DNA of 44,738 nt from Lawsonella sp012842085. GTDB lineage: Bacteria > Actinomycetota > Actinomycetes > Mycobacteriales > Mycobacteriaceae. The notes beneath the pieces were generated by a model, which worked only from the letters and a program-made list of their open reading frames with translations, was not told the DNA's origin and searched no databases. Positions within the stretch are counted from its first letter, which is position 1, and each line of letters starts with the position of its first letter. The translations under genes were made by a program, and so were the position numbers. The stretch lies in assembly GCA_036749735.1 (NCBI GenBank), contig DAINXV010000004.1, positions 1 through 44,738 on the forward strand, in the 5' to 3' direction. Of the stretch, positions 23,667-31,854 are shown one piece after another.

Positions 23667-26312
23667 GTGGCAGACGAAGTTGCTTCCACAACCGAGGCTG
23701 CACTCATTTCCGATGAAGAGGTCTATACCTCCAAGGAAGGTCTCACCCCGCAGCAGGTGGAAGAGAAGCGTGTCGCTGGCTACGGGAATAATGTAAAAAT
23801 CCAGGTTGGGCGCAGTACCGGCGAAATTATTCGCGCCAACGTGTTTACCCGCATTAACGCCATGCTGGGTGTTCTTTTCATTATTGTGCTGTCCACCGGA
23901 TCCATCATCAACTCTGCGTTTGGTCTGCTCATTATTGCCAACGCGGGTATTGGTATTGTGCAAGAGCTGCGTGCGAAGCGGACACTGGAGCGGCTTTCCA
24001 TCGTGGGGCGCGCCAAACCAACCGTCCGGCGCAGCAATGATGCGGGTGATTCCGAGGAGCAGACTATTCCCCCCGAAGAGTTGGTTGAAGGGGACCTTGT
24101 TGTTCTCTCTTCGGGGGAGCAAATCCTGGTTGATGGGGAGGTGCGGGACGCCCGCAGTCTTACCGTCGACGAATCCCTTCTGACTGGCGAAAACGATCCT
24201 GTCTATAAGGAAGCTGGAGATGTTGTCCTCTCCGGTAGTTTCGTTGTCGCTGGTAGTGGTGTTTACCAAGCTACCCGCGTGGGGAAAGAGGCGTACGCCA
24301 ATAAGCTTGCGGAAGAGGCTTCCGCTTTTAGTCTCACCAATTCGCAGCTCATGACCGGCATTAACCGAATCTTGCGGGTTATCACCTGGCTGCTTATCCC
24401 CACCGGAATACTGACCATCTACACGCAGCTTTTCCAAACAGGGAAGCCACTGCGGGAGTCTATCCTGGCGATGGCTGCGGCGTTGGTGCCTATGGTTCCA
24501 GAAGGCCTGGTCCTTATGACCTCCATTGCTTTCGCTTTGGGTGTGGTGCGGCTGGGCGAGAAGCAGTGCCTGGTGCAAGAACTGCCCGCTATTGAGGGCC
24601 TGGCACGGGTCGACGTGGTGTGTACGGATAAGACCGGCACCCTCACCGACAATACGATGCAGATGACGGAAGTGCGGGCCCTGGGGGAGGGGATGCAAGC
24701 GCCGGAAGTGTTGCGGGCTATGGCAGCCTGGGATGAGCATCCCAACGACTCGATGCGCGCCATTCTGGAATGGACACAACACTACTTTGCTGTGGAGGGC
24801 GAAGGAGAGGCAGACACTCCTGTCTGGGAGCAGACCGGAATGGTGCCTTTCTCCTCCGACAAGAAATGGTCCGGAATGAGTTTTGGAGACCATGGACACT
24901 GGATCCTGGGTGCTCCCGATGTGCTAACCGATCCGGGAACGTCCGCCGCGCAGCAAGCTCAAGAAGCCGGCTCTACGGGACGCCGCATTATGTTGCTGGC
25001 GCAGGCTCACAAACCGGTGGAGGAGTTGGCTGATGTTGCTGCCGCGGATTTTGTGGCAGCAGGCGACGTCACCCCCTATGCTTTGATTATTTTGGAGCAG
25101 TCTATTCGCCCCGATGCTGCCGACACCCTGCAGTATTTCCACGATGAGAATGTGGAAGTGAAGGTGGTGTCGGGAGACAATGCGCAATCAGTCGGCGCGG
25201 TTGCCCAGTCCCTCGGGATGGAGGGAGCCGAGAACCCCTACGATGCCCGTGAACTTCCCGAACTGCCGGAGAACGCGTTTGCTGAAACTGTTTCCACCAT
25301 GGGCAATAGGGTGATATCGAAAGACCCAGAAGCGTTGGCTTTAGCCCGCCAAGAACCGGTAATGAACTTCGCTCGTGACGTCGAGCACCACACTGTTTTT
25401 GGGCGGGTTACGCCAGAGCAAAAACGGTTCATGGTGGGTGCCCTGCAGCAGTCGGGGCACACTGTCGCCATGACCGGTGATGGCGTCAACGACGTTCTCG
25501 CCCTTAAACGTGCCGATATTGGTGTTGCCATGGGGTCTGGTTCTTCTGCGGCGCGCTCGGTGGCGCAGATTGTGTTGCTGGACAATAAGTTCGCCACGCT
25601 GCCTTCCGTGGTGGCGGAGGGGCGCCGTGTCATTGGCAATATTGAGCGTGTCGCGAACCTTTTCCTGACCAAGACGGTTTACTCCGTGGCGCTCGCAATT
25701 TTGGTGATCTTGATGCAGGTGCCATTCCCCTTCCAACCCATTCACGTCACCATCACCGGCTGGTTCACCATCGGTATTCCAGCGTTTTTGCTGTCACTGG
25801 CACCGAACCGTTCGAGAGCGAAAGACGGGTTTGTCAGTAGGGTGCTGCGGCTAGCGGTGCCCTCCGGGATTATTGTGTCTGCAGTGACGTTCTGCACCTA
25901 CCTGTATTTGCGGCACCTTACTGGGGGAGCGCTGGAGGCCAGCATGCAGGTGTCCACCGCTACTCTTGCCTCCCTCATTATTTCTGCCACCTGGGTGCTG
26001 TGTGTGGTGGCGCGGCCGTTGAACTGGTGGAAGGTGCTGCTGGTGGGGATGTCGGCAGCGATGTATCCGCTTATTTTCCTGCTGCCGTGGACATCCCAGC
26101 TGTTCTTCCTGGATGCCGGGAATTGGGACTTGATGAAGTGGGGGCTTTTTGCGGGAGTCTGTGGTGCCGTGATGATTGAGACCCTGTGGTGGATTACCGG
26201 GTCTATGCGGGACGAGAAACAGTTTGTGTGGATGCGGACCCGCAACCGCTATATGGACGAGTTGGCGGAGCAACGGCGGGAAGAGTCGGCACGGGTTCGA
26301 GCTAACGGCTAG
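23667..26312 (+). CDS. ctpE: CtpE-like P-type cation-transporting ATPase
   Basis: 881 aa from the GTG at 23667, chosen because AAAGGAG lies 6 nt upstream; the frame extends to 23619. P-type ATPase landmarks in order: actuator loop ESLLTGEN, membrane helix M4 with VPMVPEGLVLM, phosphorylated Asp321 in VCTDKTGTLTDNT, and hinge VAMTGDGVNDVLALKRADIGVAMG, then about six C-terminal membrane helices. PEGL in M4 without CPC or SPC argues against heavy-metal types. M. tuberculosis CtpE (Rv0908, from memory) occupies this neighbourhood, close to echA6, and its mycobacterial homologue imports Ca2+. Ion specificity here is inferred. The protein is longer than the ~800 aa of CtpE, with an extra charged C-terminus. 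Confidence 0.9.
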   Translation: MADEVASTTEAALISDEEVYTSKEGLTPQQVEEKRVAGYGNNVKIQVGRSTGEIIRANVFTRINAMLGVLFIIVLSTGSIINSAFGLLIIANAGIGIVQELRAKRTLERLSIVGRAKPTVRRSNDAGDSEEQTIPPEELVEGDLVVLSSGEQILVDGEVRDARSLTVDESLLTGENDPVYKEAGDVVLSGSFVVAGSGVYQATRVGKEAYANKLAEEASAFSLTNSQLMTGINRILRVITWLLIPTGILTIYTQLFQTGKPLRESILAMAAALVPMVPEGLVLMTSIAFALGVVRLGEKQCLVQELPAIEGLARVDVVCTDKTGTLTDNTMQMTEVRALGEGMQAPEVLRAMAAWDEHPNDSMRAILEWTQHYFAVEGEGEADTPVWEQTGMVPFSSDKKWSGMSFGDHGHWILGAPDVLTDPGTSAAQQAQEAGSTGRRIMLLAQAHKPVEELADVAAADFVAAGDVTPYALIILEQSIRPDAADTLQYFHDENVEVKVVSGDNAQSVGAVAQSLGMEGAENPYDARELPELPENAFAETVSTMGNRVISKDPEALALARQEPVMNFARDVEHHTVFGRVTPEQKRFMVGALQQSGHTVAMTGDGVNDVLALKRADIGVAMGSGSSAARSVAQIVLLDNKFATLPSVVAEGRRVIGNIERVANLFLTKTVYSVALAILVILMQVPFPFQPIHVTITGWFTIGIPAFLLSLAPNRSRAKDGFVSRVLRLAVPSGIIVSAVTFCTYLYLRHLTGGALEASMQVSTATLASLIISATWVLCVVARPLNWWKVLLVGMSAAMYPLIFLLPWTSQLFFLDAGNWDLMKWGLFAGVCGAVMIETLWWITGSMRDEKQFVWMRTRNRYMDELAEQRREESARVRANG

Positions 26313-26325
26313 TCGTTTCCAGAGT

Positions 26326-26345
26326 TCTAGTATGTTTCTACTAGA
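26326..26345 (+). terminator. Short hairpin between ctpE and tRNA-Arg
   Basis: Perfect 7-bp inverted repeat TCTAGTA / TACTAGA with a 6-nt loop, 13 nt after the ctpE stop and 21 nt before the tRNA. There is no T-tract. It could be a weak terminator, a processing site or an operator for the tRNA promoter. Confidence 0.35.
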
Positions 26346-26366
26346 GTTAGAGACGTTAAAACGCCG

Positions 26367-26439
26367 GCCCCAGTAGCTCAGGGGATAGAGCACTTCTCTC
26401 CTAAAGAAGGTGTCGTAGGTTCGAGTCCTATCTGGGGCG
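26367..26439 (+). tRNA. tRNA-Arg (anticodon CCT)
   Basis: A complete 73-nt cloverleaf. The acceptor stem is GCCCCAG / CTGGGGC with discriminator G. The D-arm is GCTCAGGGGATAGAGC. The anticodon stem is CTTCT / AGAAG around loop CTCCTAA, with anticodon CCT at 26400-26402. The T-arm is GTAGG TTCGAGT CCTAT. CCA is not encoded. It reads the rare AGG arginine codon. A CTTTTTCC run follows. Confidence 0.96.
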
Positions 26440-26480
26440 CTTTTTCCGAAGGTGTCTATTGCATGCGCTGAAAGGAACTG

Positions 26481-27065
26481 ATGGAAGAGCCCACTGTTGT
26501 GATGCACATGGAACGGCGCTTGGGCCGCATCGCCGGTACGGTTCCCAGCTCCCGTCATGCTGCCTGGACGGTGGTCAGTTCGGATGTTCCGAAGCGTATT
26601 GCGTCCCGGATGCCTGTTTCTTTTAAATCACAGCGTCTTTCTGCAGTGTGGACGGTGGGACTGAGCTTTGGGGCGTTGAAGTCTCCCCAAACGGGCCACA
26701 CTTTGCGTATGGAGTTTTTTACGCTCTGCGACCGGTATGACAGGTTTGAGGCGGAGCGCGTGATGGGGGCTGTGGCAGAAGCCGTGGATGCCTCCAGGAC
26801 ACCTATTCTGCGTGGGCAAGTAATTGGTCCGCTGCCTCCCGAAGCTGGTGTTTATGCCATGTATGCGACCATGCCTCGCATGTTTGATACGAACTTTGCT
26901 ACTTGTGAAACAGAGTATGGTCCGGTGGCGGTGGTGTGGTTGCTGCCGATTGGCCCATCGGAGGAGAAATACATTCTGGATGAGGGCTGGAAGAAGTTTG
27001 AGCGGATATTGTTCCGCCGACTGGATATTGATCCGGCCGATTGGGGCCGCGCACCTGTGTGCTGA
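26481..27065 (+). CDS. Suppressor-of-fused (SUFU)-like domain protein
   Basis: 194 aa, start ATG at 26481 after GAAAGGAAC. Residues ~75-195 resemble the bacterial SUFU-like domain: HTLRMEFFTLCDRYD, GQVIGPLPPEAG, then VAVVWLLPIGPSEEKYILDEGWKKFERIL. No signal peptide, membrane segment or catalytic motif is seen. The function of bacterial SUFU proteins is not established; some lie near toxin or immunity genes, but no such partner is encoded here. It directly follows the tRNA-Arg and has a clear terminator. Confidence 0.6.
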   Translation: MEEPTVVMHMERRLGRIAGTVPSSRHAAWTVVSSDVPKRIASRMPVSFKSQRLSAVWTVGLSFGALKSPQTGHTLRMEFFTLCDRYDRFEAERVMGAVAEAVDASRTPILRGQVIGPLPPEAGVYAMYATMPRMFDTNFATCETEYGPVAVVWLLPIGPSEEKYILDEGWKKFERILFRRLDIDPADWGRAPVC

Positions 27066-27105
27066 CCTGGTGATGGGTTGTGCCGCTCATGAGCTAACTA
27101 AAAGA

Positions 27106-27126
27106 GCCCCTGCTTGAAGCAGGAGC
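27106..27126 (+). terminator. Bidirectional terminator between SUFU-like and MspA genes
   Basis: Stem GCCCCTGCT / AGCAGGAGC with one C-A mismatch and a TGA loop, followed by CCTTTTTATT on the plus strand. On the minus strand the stem is followed by TCTTTTAG, so it also suits the convergent MspA operon that ends at 27149. Confidence 0.78.
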
Positions 27127-27148
27127 CCTTTTTATTGTGTGCGATCAC

Positions 27149-28060
27149 TTAAGTATCCATGCGGAAGAATTTGTTGGGAATGAACAGGTAGTCTTCCCCA
27201 AAGGTCGAATAGTTCACATAGTTTCCGCTCTTGGTTTTGCCAATTGTGCGGATAAAGGGCCGCAGTTTGGCGATACCAACGCATCCTTCCACACGAAGTG
27301 CAAGGCCGGATAACCGAACCTGGTTTACACCCGGGCTGTACTTCAAAATGAAGAAAGGAATTTCCTGGAGGCGACCCATTTGATAAGTCTGCTTCACATC
27401 CGGTTTAGTGTTTGGATTGGCTTTTATGCCTCCCCTGAATTTAGAAGAGGTTGAGATCGTCTCCTTAACACCTAATGTTGTCTCTATTTGAGGTTTAGCA
27501 TTCTCAGCTGCGGCTAGTGCGGCAGCAGGTGCTGCCGCACCCTCTGTAGCGCCGGCTACCGCTGCAGCGGTAGCAATGTCCGTTGCAGTCTCTGCAGTCT
27601 GCTTAATGAAATCTGTTACAAATTTGGTGTCCCCTGTTACTGAAACTTGACCGTTGACAGTCAGTTTCGTGCCAGAGTTCGCATAGACCTTAACCGAGGT
27701 GTTTCCGATGCCAACTTGGCAGCCGAATTGCACCCCGGCGTAGTAGTACGCCTTGGCAAACTTTTGGTAGGCGATCTTGTTCTTTACCTCGATGGTGATG
27801 TCGGCATTGCGATCTACGCCGAAAAGAGGCGAAGAGTTGTAGAAGCCACTGCGTACTAAACGGTGATAGACCTTACCTTTTTCAGGGTTCGTATAGGTTT
27901 TGGCCATTTCATCGAATGGGGTATACCGCTGTAGTGCGGGGGGAAGGAGCGGTCCGACTATCGGATTATCTGCGGGGATTGCTTGCGCCGGGCTAGCCAG
28001 TCCTATTGTGAGAGCTCCAACAAGTCCCATTCCTAAAAGGGTTTGGAAGGGTTTTCTCAT
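27149..28060 (-). CDS. MspA-family porin-like protein C
   Basis: 303 aa. A signal peptide ends near SPAQA at residue 27. MspA-type elements are the paired cysteine motifs VQFGCQVGIG (Cys114) and LRVEGCVGIAKLRPF (Cys260), with the closing strand VNYSTFGEDY. It is longer than MspA (about 210 aa) because of an Ala-rich, probably helical insert at about 150-190 placed between the barrel-forming parts. MspA proteins form oligomeric beta-barrel pores in the mycolate outer membrane. The ATG overlaps the upstream stop as ATGA, so it is translationally coupled to the tail-bearing paralogue. Family placement is good; pore formation is inferred. Confidence 0.75.
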   Translation of the reverse strand: MRKPFQTLLGMGLVGALTIGLASPAQAIPADNPIVGPLLPPALQRYTPFDEMAKTYTNPEKGKVYHRLVRSGFYNSSPLFGVDRNADITIEVKNKIAYQKFAKAYYYAGVQFGCQVGIGNTSVKVYANSGTKLTVNGQVSVTGDTKFVTDFIKQTAETATDIATAAAVAGATEGAAAPAAALAAAENAKPQIETTLGVKETISTSSKFRGGIKANPNTKPDVKQTYQMGRLQEIPFFILKYSPGVNQVRLSGLALRVEGCVGIAKLRPFIRTIGKTKSGNYVNYSTFGEDYLFIPNKFFRMDT

Positions 28061-29349
28061 TTTTGACCTCTCCGAGAATTTGAGTTGTTGCGTTCTGTGC
28101 GGCTCTCGGCACGCTGCTTTTCAAATTCTGTATCTAGTTGAGTTTTGTACTCGCGAGCAGGTGCGATGTGAGATTCAATATTCTGCTGCTTATTTTCGCG
28201 ATCTTTCTTAAGACGGGTTTGCGGAAGAATAGTTGACATCCAGCGCACATCGCCGTGGATGGTGAACTTAAGTCCCTCAATCTGGTCGGTAGTGCCGTCG
28301 CCATAGGGACTGGTAAGCGTCTCAATATTGGGTTTACCTAGTTCAGCCAAGTCTTTCTTAACTTTTTCTTCTTCGGTCTCAGGCTCGTCTTTTTCTTCCG
28401 GTTTTTCAGTAGAAAAACGATCCAAGTTTGAGTCTCCGATACCTTTAATTTTTTCGTCAGGCTCGACAGAATCAAGTTTCAGCGCTTTGTTTTCTACACG
28501 CTTGAGTTTTTCCGTGGCCTCAGCAAACTTGATTTGTGGAGGACGTGGAATGCGTGTTTTTTTGACTCTTTCTGCATCCGAAGTCTTCTGCTTGAAGTGT
28601 CCGGGTATGCTTGCACCGTCAACAAATTCGACATAGGAACGCAGCGAGACATTTCCCGGGCATCCATCAAAATAGAGATGTAGGTCCTGGAAGTCGGTCC
28701 ACGTTGTTTTGTTACCTTCAAACCGATAGGTGGCTAGCGGGACTTTATGGATTCGACCGGGACGGACAGTGGTCCAGTAGTCGATTTTTGTGGAAAAACT
28801 GAACCCGGAGCTGAAACCAATACCTAAGCCGCCGCCAAGGAGATTAAGTTCTGTGTCAGAAGATTTGTCTTTTTGGGACCGACTAGTCGTGGTATCTGTA
28901 TCATGGCCGAACCCAAAATACGGTGAAAATGGATTCACCTTCATCGGGAATTGAGCTTTCAACTTAATCGGCGATGAGGCGTCAATCTGACAGCCAATGA
29001 GGTAACCGGTAGTAAGTGTGTGCTCGGATTTTGGTAGGGCGCCTTCAACTTCTGCAATTCCCTGCATGCTGACATGCACTTCGTGGGAAAACAGATTAGT
29101 TGTAAGGGGAGTTCTCCGGAAAATGTGCTCGTTAAGTTTCTTTAGTGTTACCGACATACCGTCTTCTGTGGTGACGGTTTTTTCTACGTCAGGAACGCTG
29201 TAGCTATGACGAGAACCGACGATTGTGTCGTCAATGACTTCAGAAAATGTTCTTTGTTTGTCATCGTTAGGGGAAGCACTAGCTACTGCGCTGGTCACCC
29301 CCACACTGAGAGCAACCATCACAGATAGTGCAGTAAAAGCACGTTTCAT
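28057..29349 (-). CDS. MspA-family protein with long charged C-terminal tail (B)
   Basis: 430 aa from the ATG at 29349; an in-frame TTG at 29361 is the alternative. The signal peptide ends near AVASA (residue 25). An MspA-like domain covers about 50-245: GYLIGCQID (Cys120), a Gly/Ser-rich strand pair GGGLGIGFSSGFSF, TVRPGRIHKVPLATYRF, and YFDGCPGNVSLRSYV (Cys230). Residues 246-430 are a Lys/Glu/Asp-rich extension with helical stretches (KFAEATEKLKRVENKALKL) and an extreme C-terminus rich in Arg, Asn and Ser. I know no MspA with such a tail. It may anchor the pore to peptidoglycan or face outward. Third-gene translation is coupled through ATGA. Confidence 0.78.
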   Translation of the reverse strand: MKRAFTALSVMVALSVGVTSAVASASPNDDKQRTFSEVIDDTIVGSRHSYSVPDVEKTVTTEDGMSVTLKKLNEHIFRRTPLTTNLFSHEVHVSMQGIAEVEGALPKSEHTLTTGYLIGCQIDASSPIKLKAQFPMKVNPFSPYFGFGHDTDTTTSRSQKDKSSDTELNLLGGGLGIGFSSGFSFSTKIDYWTTVRPGRIHKVPLATYRFEGNKTTWTDFQDLHLYFDGCPGNVSLRSYVEFVDGASIPGHFKQKTSDAERVKKTRIPRPPQIKFAEATEKLKRVENKALKLDSVEPDEKIKGIGDSNLDRFSTEKPEEKDEPETEEEKVKKDLAELGKPNIETLTSPYGDGTTDQIEGLKFTIHGDVRWMSTILPQTRLKKDRENKQQNIESHIAPAREYKTQLDTEFEKQRAESRTERNNSNSRRGQK

Positions 29350-29398
29350 GTGAGGATCCAATGACTAGATACCAATGGGAGACTGGGGAGCAACTCGA

Positions 29399-30106
29399 TT
29401 AGAAGCGAGTGACTCTACCCCAAGTGGTGATCTTGGAATCTTCAATAGGTGCTTTGGTCCAAAGAGTGACGAAGGAACGGACAGATGCGAAGCCGAAGCA
29501 GCCGTCGATATTGATGGGCTCACCAACGTAGCGAAGAGCGCCCTTATTTCCTTTAATATCTTTTTCTGCAACCAGGAAGGTCAGGATTTGCCCCGGGCGA
29601 ACAGTGAACATGGCGTCGAGGCCGAGAGGTACCTCTAAACCAGCGTTGGGTCGGAGAGTACTGGTGGCTCCAATACCACCGACTTCTGCGCTTTTTTCGC
29701 CGAAGCCGACTGTAGGTGTGCCATTCAAGGAGTTCTCCAGTTCGACTCCAGTGGACAGGCGGGGTGCGCGGTACACGAGGGTAACACCGTCGGAGACGTC
29801 AACCATGCAGCCGATCTGGTAACCAATCATGATGTGAGCATCAACATCTTTGCCCTTAGCACCCTTGATGGTGGCGACACCCTTGGTGTCGAGGAAAGTC
29901 TGGTGGGAGAAGATGGAAAGGTTATCGGGTAGCTTCACGTCGAATTGTTCGGCCGTACGCTTAATGGTCAGGGTGAGACCATCTTCAGTCGTGGTGGTGT
30001 AGTTTGCACCGGCCTTGTGGACGGGGACAGCAGCGGCAGTGCCAGCGAGAGTTGCAGCTAGGGTCATTGTGGCAATGGCGGAAGCAGCTACGCGACGAAG
30101 CTTCAT
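29399..30106 (-). CDS. MspA-family porin (A)
   Basis: 235 aa from the ATG at 30106, with AAGGAG about 10 nt upstream; the frame extends to 30166. The signal peptide ends near GTAAA (residue 26). It is the most MspA-like of the three in size: TEDGLTLTIKRTAEQF, IMIGYQIGCMVDVSDG (Cys100), PNAGLEVPLGLDAMFTVRPGQ, and INIDGCFGFASVRSFVTLWT (Cys203), ending TTWGRVTRF. The two cysteines probably form a disulfide, as in related porins of Rhodococcus and Gordonia. It is probably the first gene of the three-gene operon; the next gene starts 50 nt downstream with no terminator between. Confidence 0.85.
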   Translation of the reverse strand: MKLRRVAASAIATMTLAATLAGTAAAVPVHKAGANYTTTTEDGLTLTIKRTAEQFDVKLPDNLSIFSHQTFLDTKGVATIKGAKGKDVDAHIMIGYQIGCMVDVSDGVTLVYRAPRLSTGVELENSLNGTPTVGFGEKSAEVGGIGATSTLRPNAGLEVPLGLDAMFTVRPGQILTFLVAEKDIKGNKGALRYVGEPINIDGCFGFASVRSFVTLWTKAPIEDSKITTWGRVTRF

Positions 30107-30544
30107 TACAGGGAACTCCTTGAAAACAATAACTCCGGTTTGGAGGCTTACATGCCTAGTAAACACCTATTTTTGTGGCTTTCAAAACCTCTCAAAATGG
30201 GGAAAATCGTGTAAAAATACGGCGAAATCGCGCTTACTTTTTCGTGTTTATTTCCGATTATTATGAGAAAACTGAGAAAAAAGAATGGTGTAAACCTTCT
30301 TAATCGAGCTAGTTTGCCAGGTTATTTGCCTAAAAGTGCAGTTCAGATTGAATATCCAGCAATATAATAAAAAAATATAGTTTAACAAAAAGCGGGTGGT
30401 TATAAGTTACAGATAAACAAAAACTGTAAATTGAACCCGTGTATTAAATCGATTAAATCACAAAGTTGTCACTGTTGCCAAAGGTGAATTGTGACTATTA
30501 TCATTCAAGATATATGGGATTGCTCACTGTAGGTAACTTGCAGT
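30107..30544 (-). promoter_or_regulatory. AT-rich region upstream of the MspA operon
   Basis: Gene-free 438 nt between the MspA operon start and the dfrA stop, very AT-rich at 30340-30460. On the minus strand TTGAAA (30180-30185) and TACTAG (30156-30161) are spaced 18 nt apart, a candidate promoter about 50 nt before the MspA start. The 17-nt repeat copy at 30331-30347 lies within. No ORF or RNA gene was recognised. Confidence 0.5.
30331..30347 (+). repeat. 17-nt intergenic repeat, copy 1
   Basis: TAAAAGTGCAGTTCAGA, identical to 38479-38495. It lies 225 nt upstream of the first MspA gene and is in the same orientation relative to that gene as copy 2 is to the M23 gene. The role is unknown. 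Confidence 0.6.
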
Positions 30545-31057
30545 TCACCTGGAGTTTAAGCTATGGGGCCGTTGGTAGGCGGTGAACCGATAGCGAATTC
30601 CACTTCGAGACGTGTGCCAAGGCTCCGCAGATACTTGCTCCCACTCAAGCTCAGACAGGCTCGGAGCTGGTGTGTCTCCATCGGGCACTTGTATATCCAG
30701 CTCAGTAACTTCACAGCGATCCGCATAGGGCAGAAACAGGTCATAAATATGGGAGCCACCCATCACCCACGCAGACTCAGCATCAGCAACCGCAGCTAAG
30801 GCCTCTTCGGCCGAATGCACAACCACTGCACCGTCAGCCGCCCAGTCTTGAGAGCGCGTCAGCACAATATTGGTCCGCCCTGGAAGCGGCCGAAACCGAG
30901 GATTAAGGGAATCCCAGGTGCGTCGACCCATAATGACAGGATGGGACAGCGTTACTTCCTTAAAATGGCGTAGATCCTCCGGAACATGCCAGGGCATAGC
31001 TCCATCTCGCCCAATCCAGCCATCTTGGGACTGTGCCCAAATCATTCCCAACATCAT
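30545..31057 (-). CDS. Dihydrofolate reductase
   Basis: 170 aa. MLGMIWAQSQDGWIGRDGAMPWHVPEDLRHFKEVT holds the substrate-binding Asp of the DHFR active site (PEDLRHF) and the Met20-type loop; VIMGRRTWDSL and WVMGGSHIYDLF are the NADPH-binding parts. It reduces dihydrofolate to tetrahydrofolate, regenerating the cofactor oxidised by ThyA. Its ATG overlaps the thyA stop (TAATG), so it is the last gene of the cysQ-thyA-dfrA operon. Length matches the family. Confidence 0.96.
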   Translation of the reverse strand: MMLGMIWAQSQDGWIGRDGAMPWHVPEDLRHFKEVTLSHPVIMGRRTWDSLNPRFRPLPGRTNIVLTRSQDWAADGAVVVHSAEEALAAVADAESAWVMGGSHIYDLFLPYADRCEVTELDIQVPDGDTPAPSLSELEWEQVSAEPWHTSRSGIRYRFTAYQRPHSLNSR

Positions 31058-31854
31058 TAAACAGCGACCGGCGCCTTAATAGTGGGGTGGTGCTGGTAAT
31101 CCACAACCTCGATATCGTCGAACTCGTAGTCGAAAATACTGTCTGCCTTATGCAGTTTGAGAGTCGGGTAGGGGTACGGCTCGCGCGACAGCTGCTCCGT
31201 CACCTGCTCCACATGATTGTTGTAGATGTGGCAATCCCCGCCAGTCCAAATAAAGTCCCCGACCTCGAGACCGGCCTGCTGCGCCATCATATGAGTGAGC
31301 AGGGCATAGCTTGCAATATTAAAAGGCACACCAAGGAAAAGATCCGCCGAGCGCTGGTACAGCTGGCAGCTTAGCTTCCCGTCAGCTACATAGAACTGGA
31401 AAAAAGCATGGCACGGGTAGAGAGCCATCTTGGGAAGCTCCGACACGTTCCAAGCCGACACAATAATGCGGCGCGAATCAGGATCATTCTTAATAAGATC
31501 CAGGGCGGCGCTTATCTGGTCAATGGTCTCCTCATTGGGGGCGGGCCAAGAGCGCCACTGAGCACCGTAAACCGGACCCAAGTCGCCGTCCTCAGCGGCC
31601 CACTCATCCCAAATGGTTACCCCTCTTTCCTGCAGCCATTTAGCGTTGGTGTTTCCTTGCAGGAACCACAACAGCTCATAAATGATGGACTTCAGGTGGA
31701 CGCGCTTGGTCGTGATGAGGGGAAAACCTTCACTAAGGTCGTAACGCAGCTGCGCCCCAAAGACGCTCCTCGTACCGGTTCCAGTACGGTCATCTTTTGG
31801 AGTCCCATGCTCAAGAACGTGACGAAGAAGGTCTTCGTAGGGCGTTGGAATCAT
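31057..31854 (-). CDS. thyA: Thymidylate synthase
   Basis: 265 aa, the usual ThyA length. Catalytic Cys148 lies in MALYPCHAFFQFYV; phosphate-binding arginines in DDRTGTGTRSVFG and DPDSRRIIVSAWN; folate/dUMP contacts in IWTGGDCHIYNNHVEQ. It methylates dUMP to dTMP using methylenetetrahydrofolate and yields dihydrofolate, the substrate of the DHFR encoded next. The start overlaps the cysQ stop (ATGA) and the stop overlaps the dfrA start, so all three are translationally coupled. Confidence 0.97.
   Translation of the reverse strand: MIPTPYEDLLRHVLEHGTPKDDRTGTGTRSVFGAQLRYDLSEGFPLITTKRVHLKSIIYELLWFLQGNTNAKWLQERGVTIWDEWAAEDGDLGPVYGAQWRSWPAPNEETIDQISAALDLIKNDPDSRRIIVSAWNVSELPKMALYPCHAFFQFYVADGKLSCQLYQRSADLFLGVPFNIASYALLTHMMAQQAGLEVGDFIWTGGDCHIYNNHVEQVTEQLSREPYPYPTLKLHKADSIFDYEFDDIEVVDYQHHPTIKAPVAV

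Noticed and set aside
23652..24899. Long 415-codon open frame on the minus strand opposite ctpE
   Set aside because: It lies wholly antisense to a well-supported ATPase, has no recognisable domain and no ribosome-binding site. It is a by-product of codon bias.
25851..26558. 235-codon minus-strand frame running across the end of ctpE and the tRNA-Arg
   Set aside because: It covers a real tRNA and two plus-strand genes and encodes no recognisable protein.
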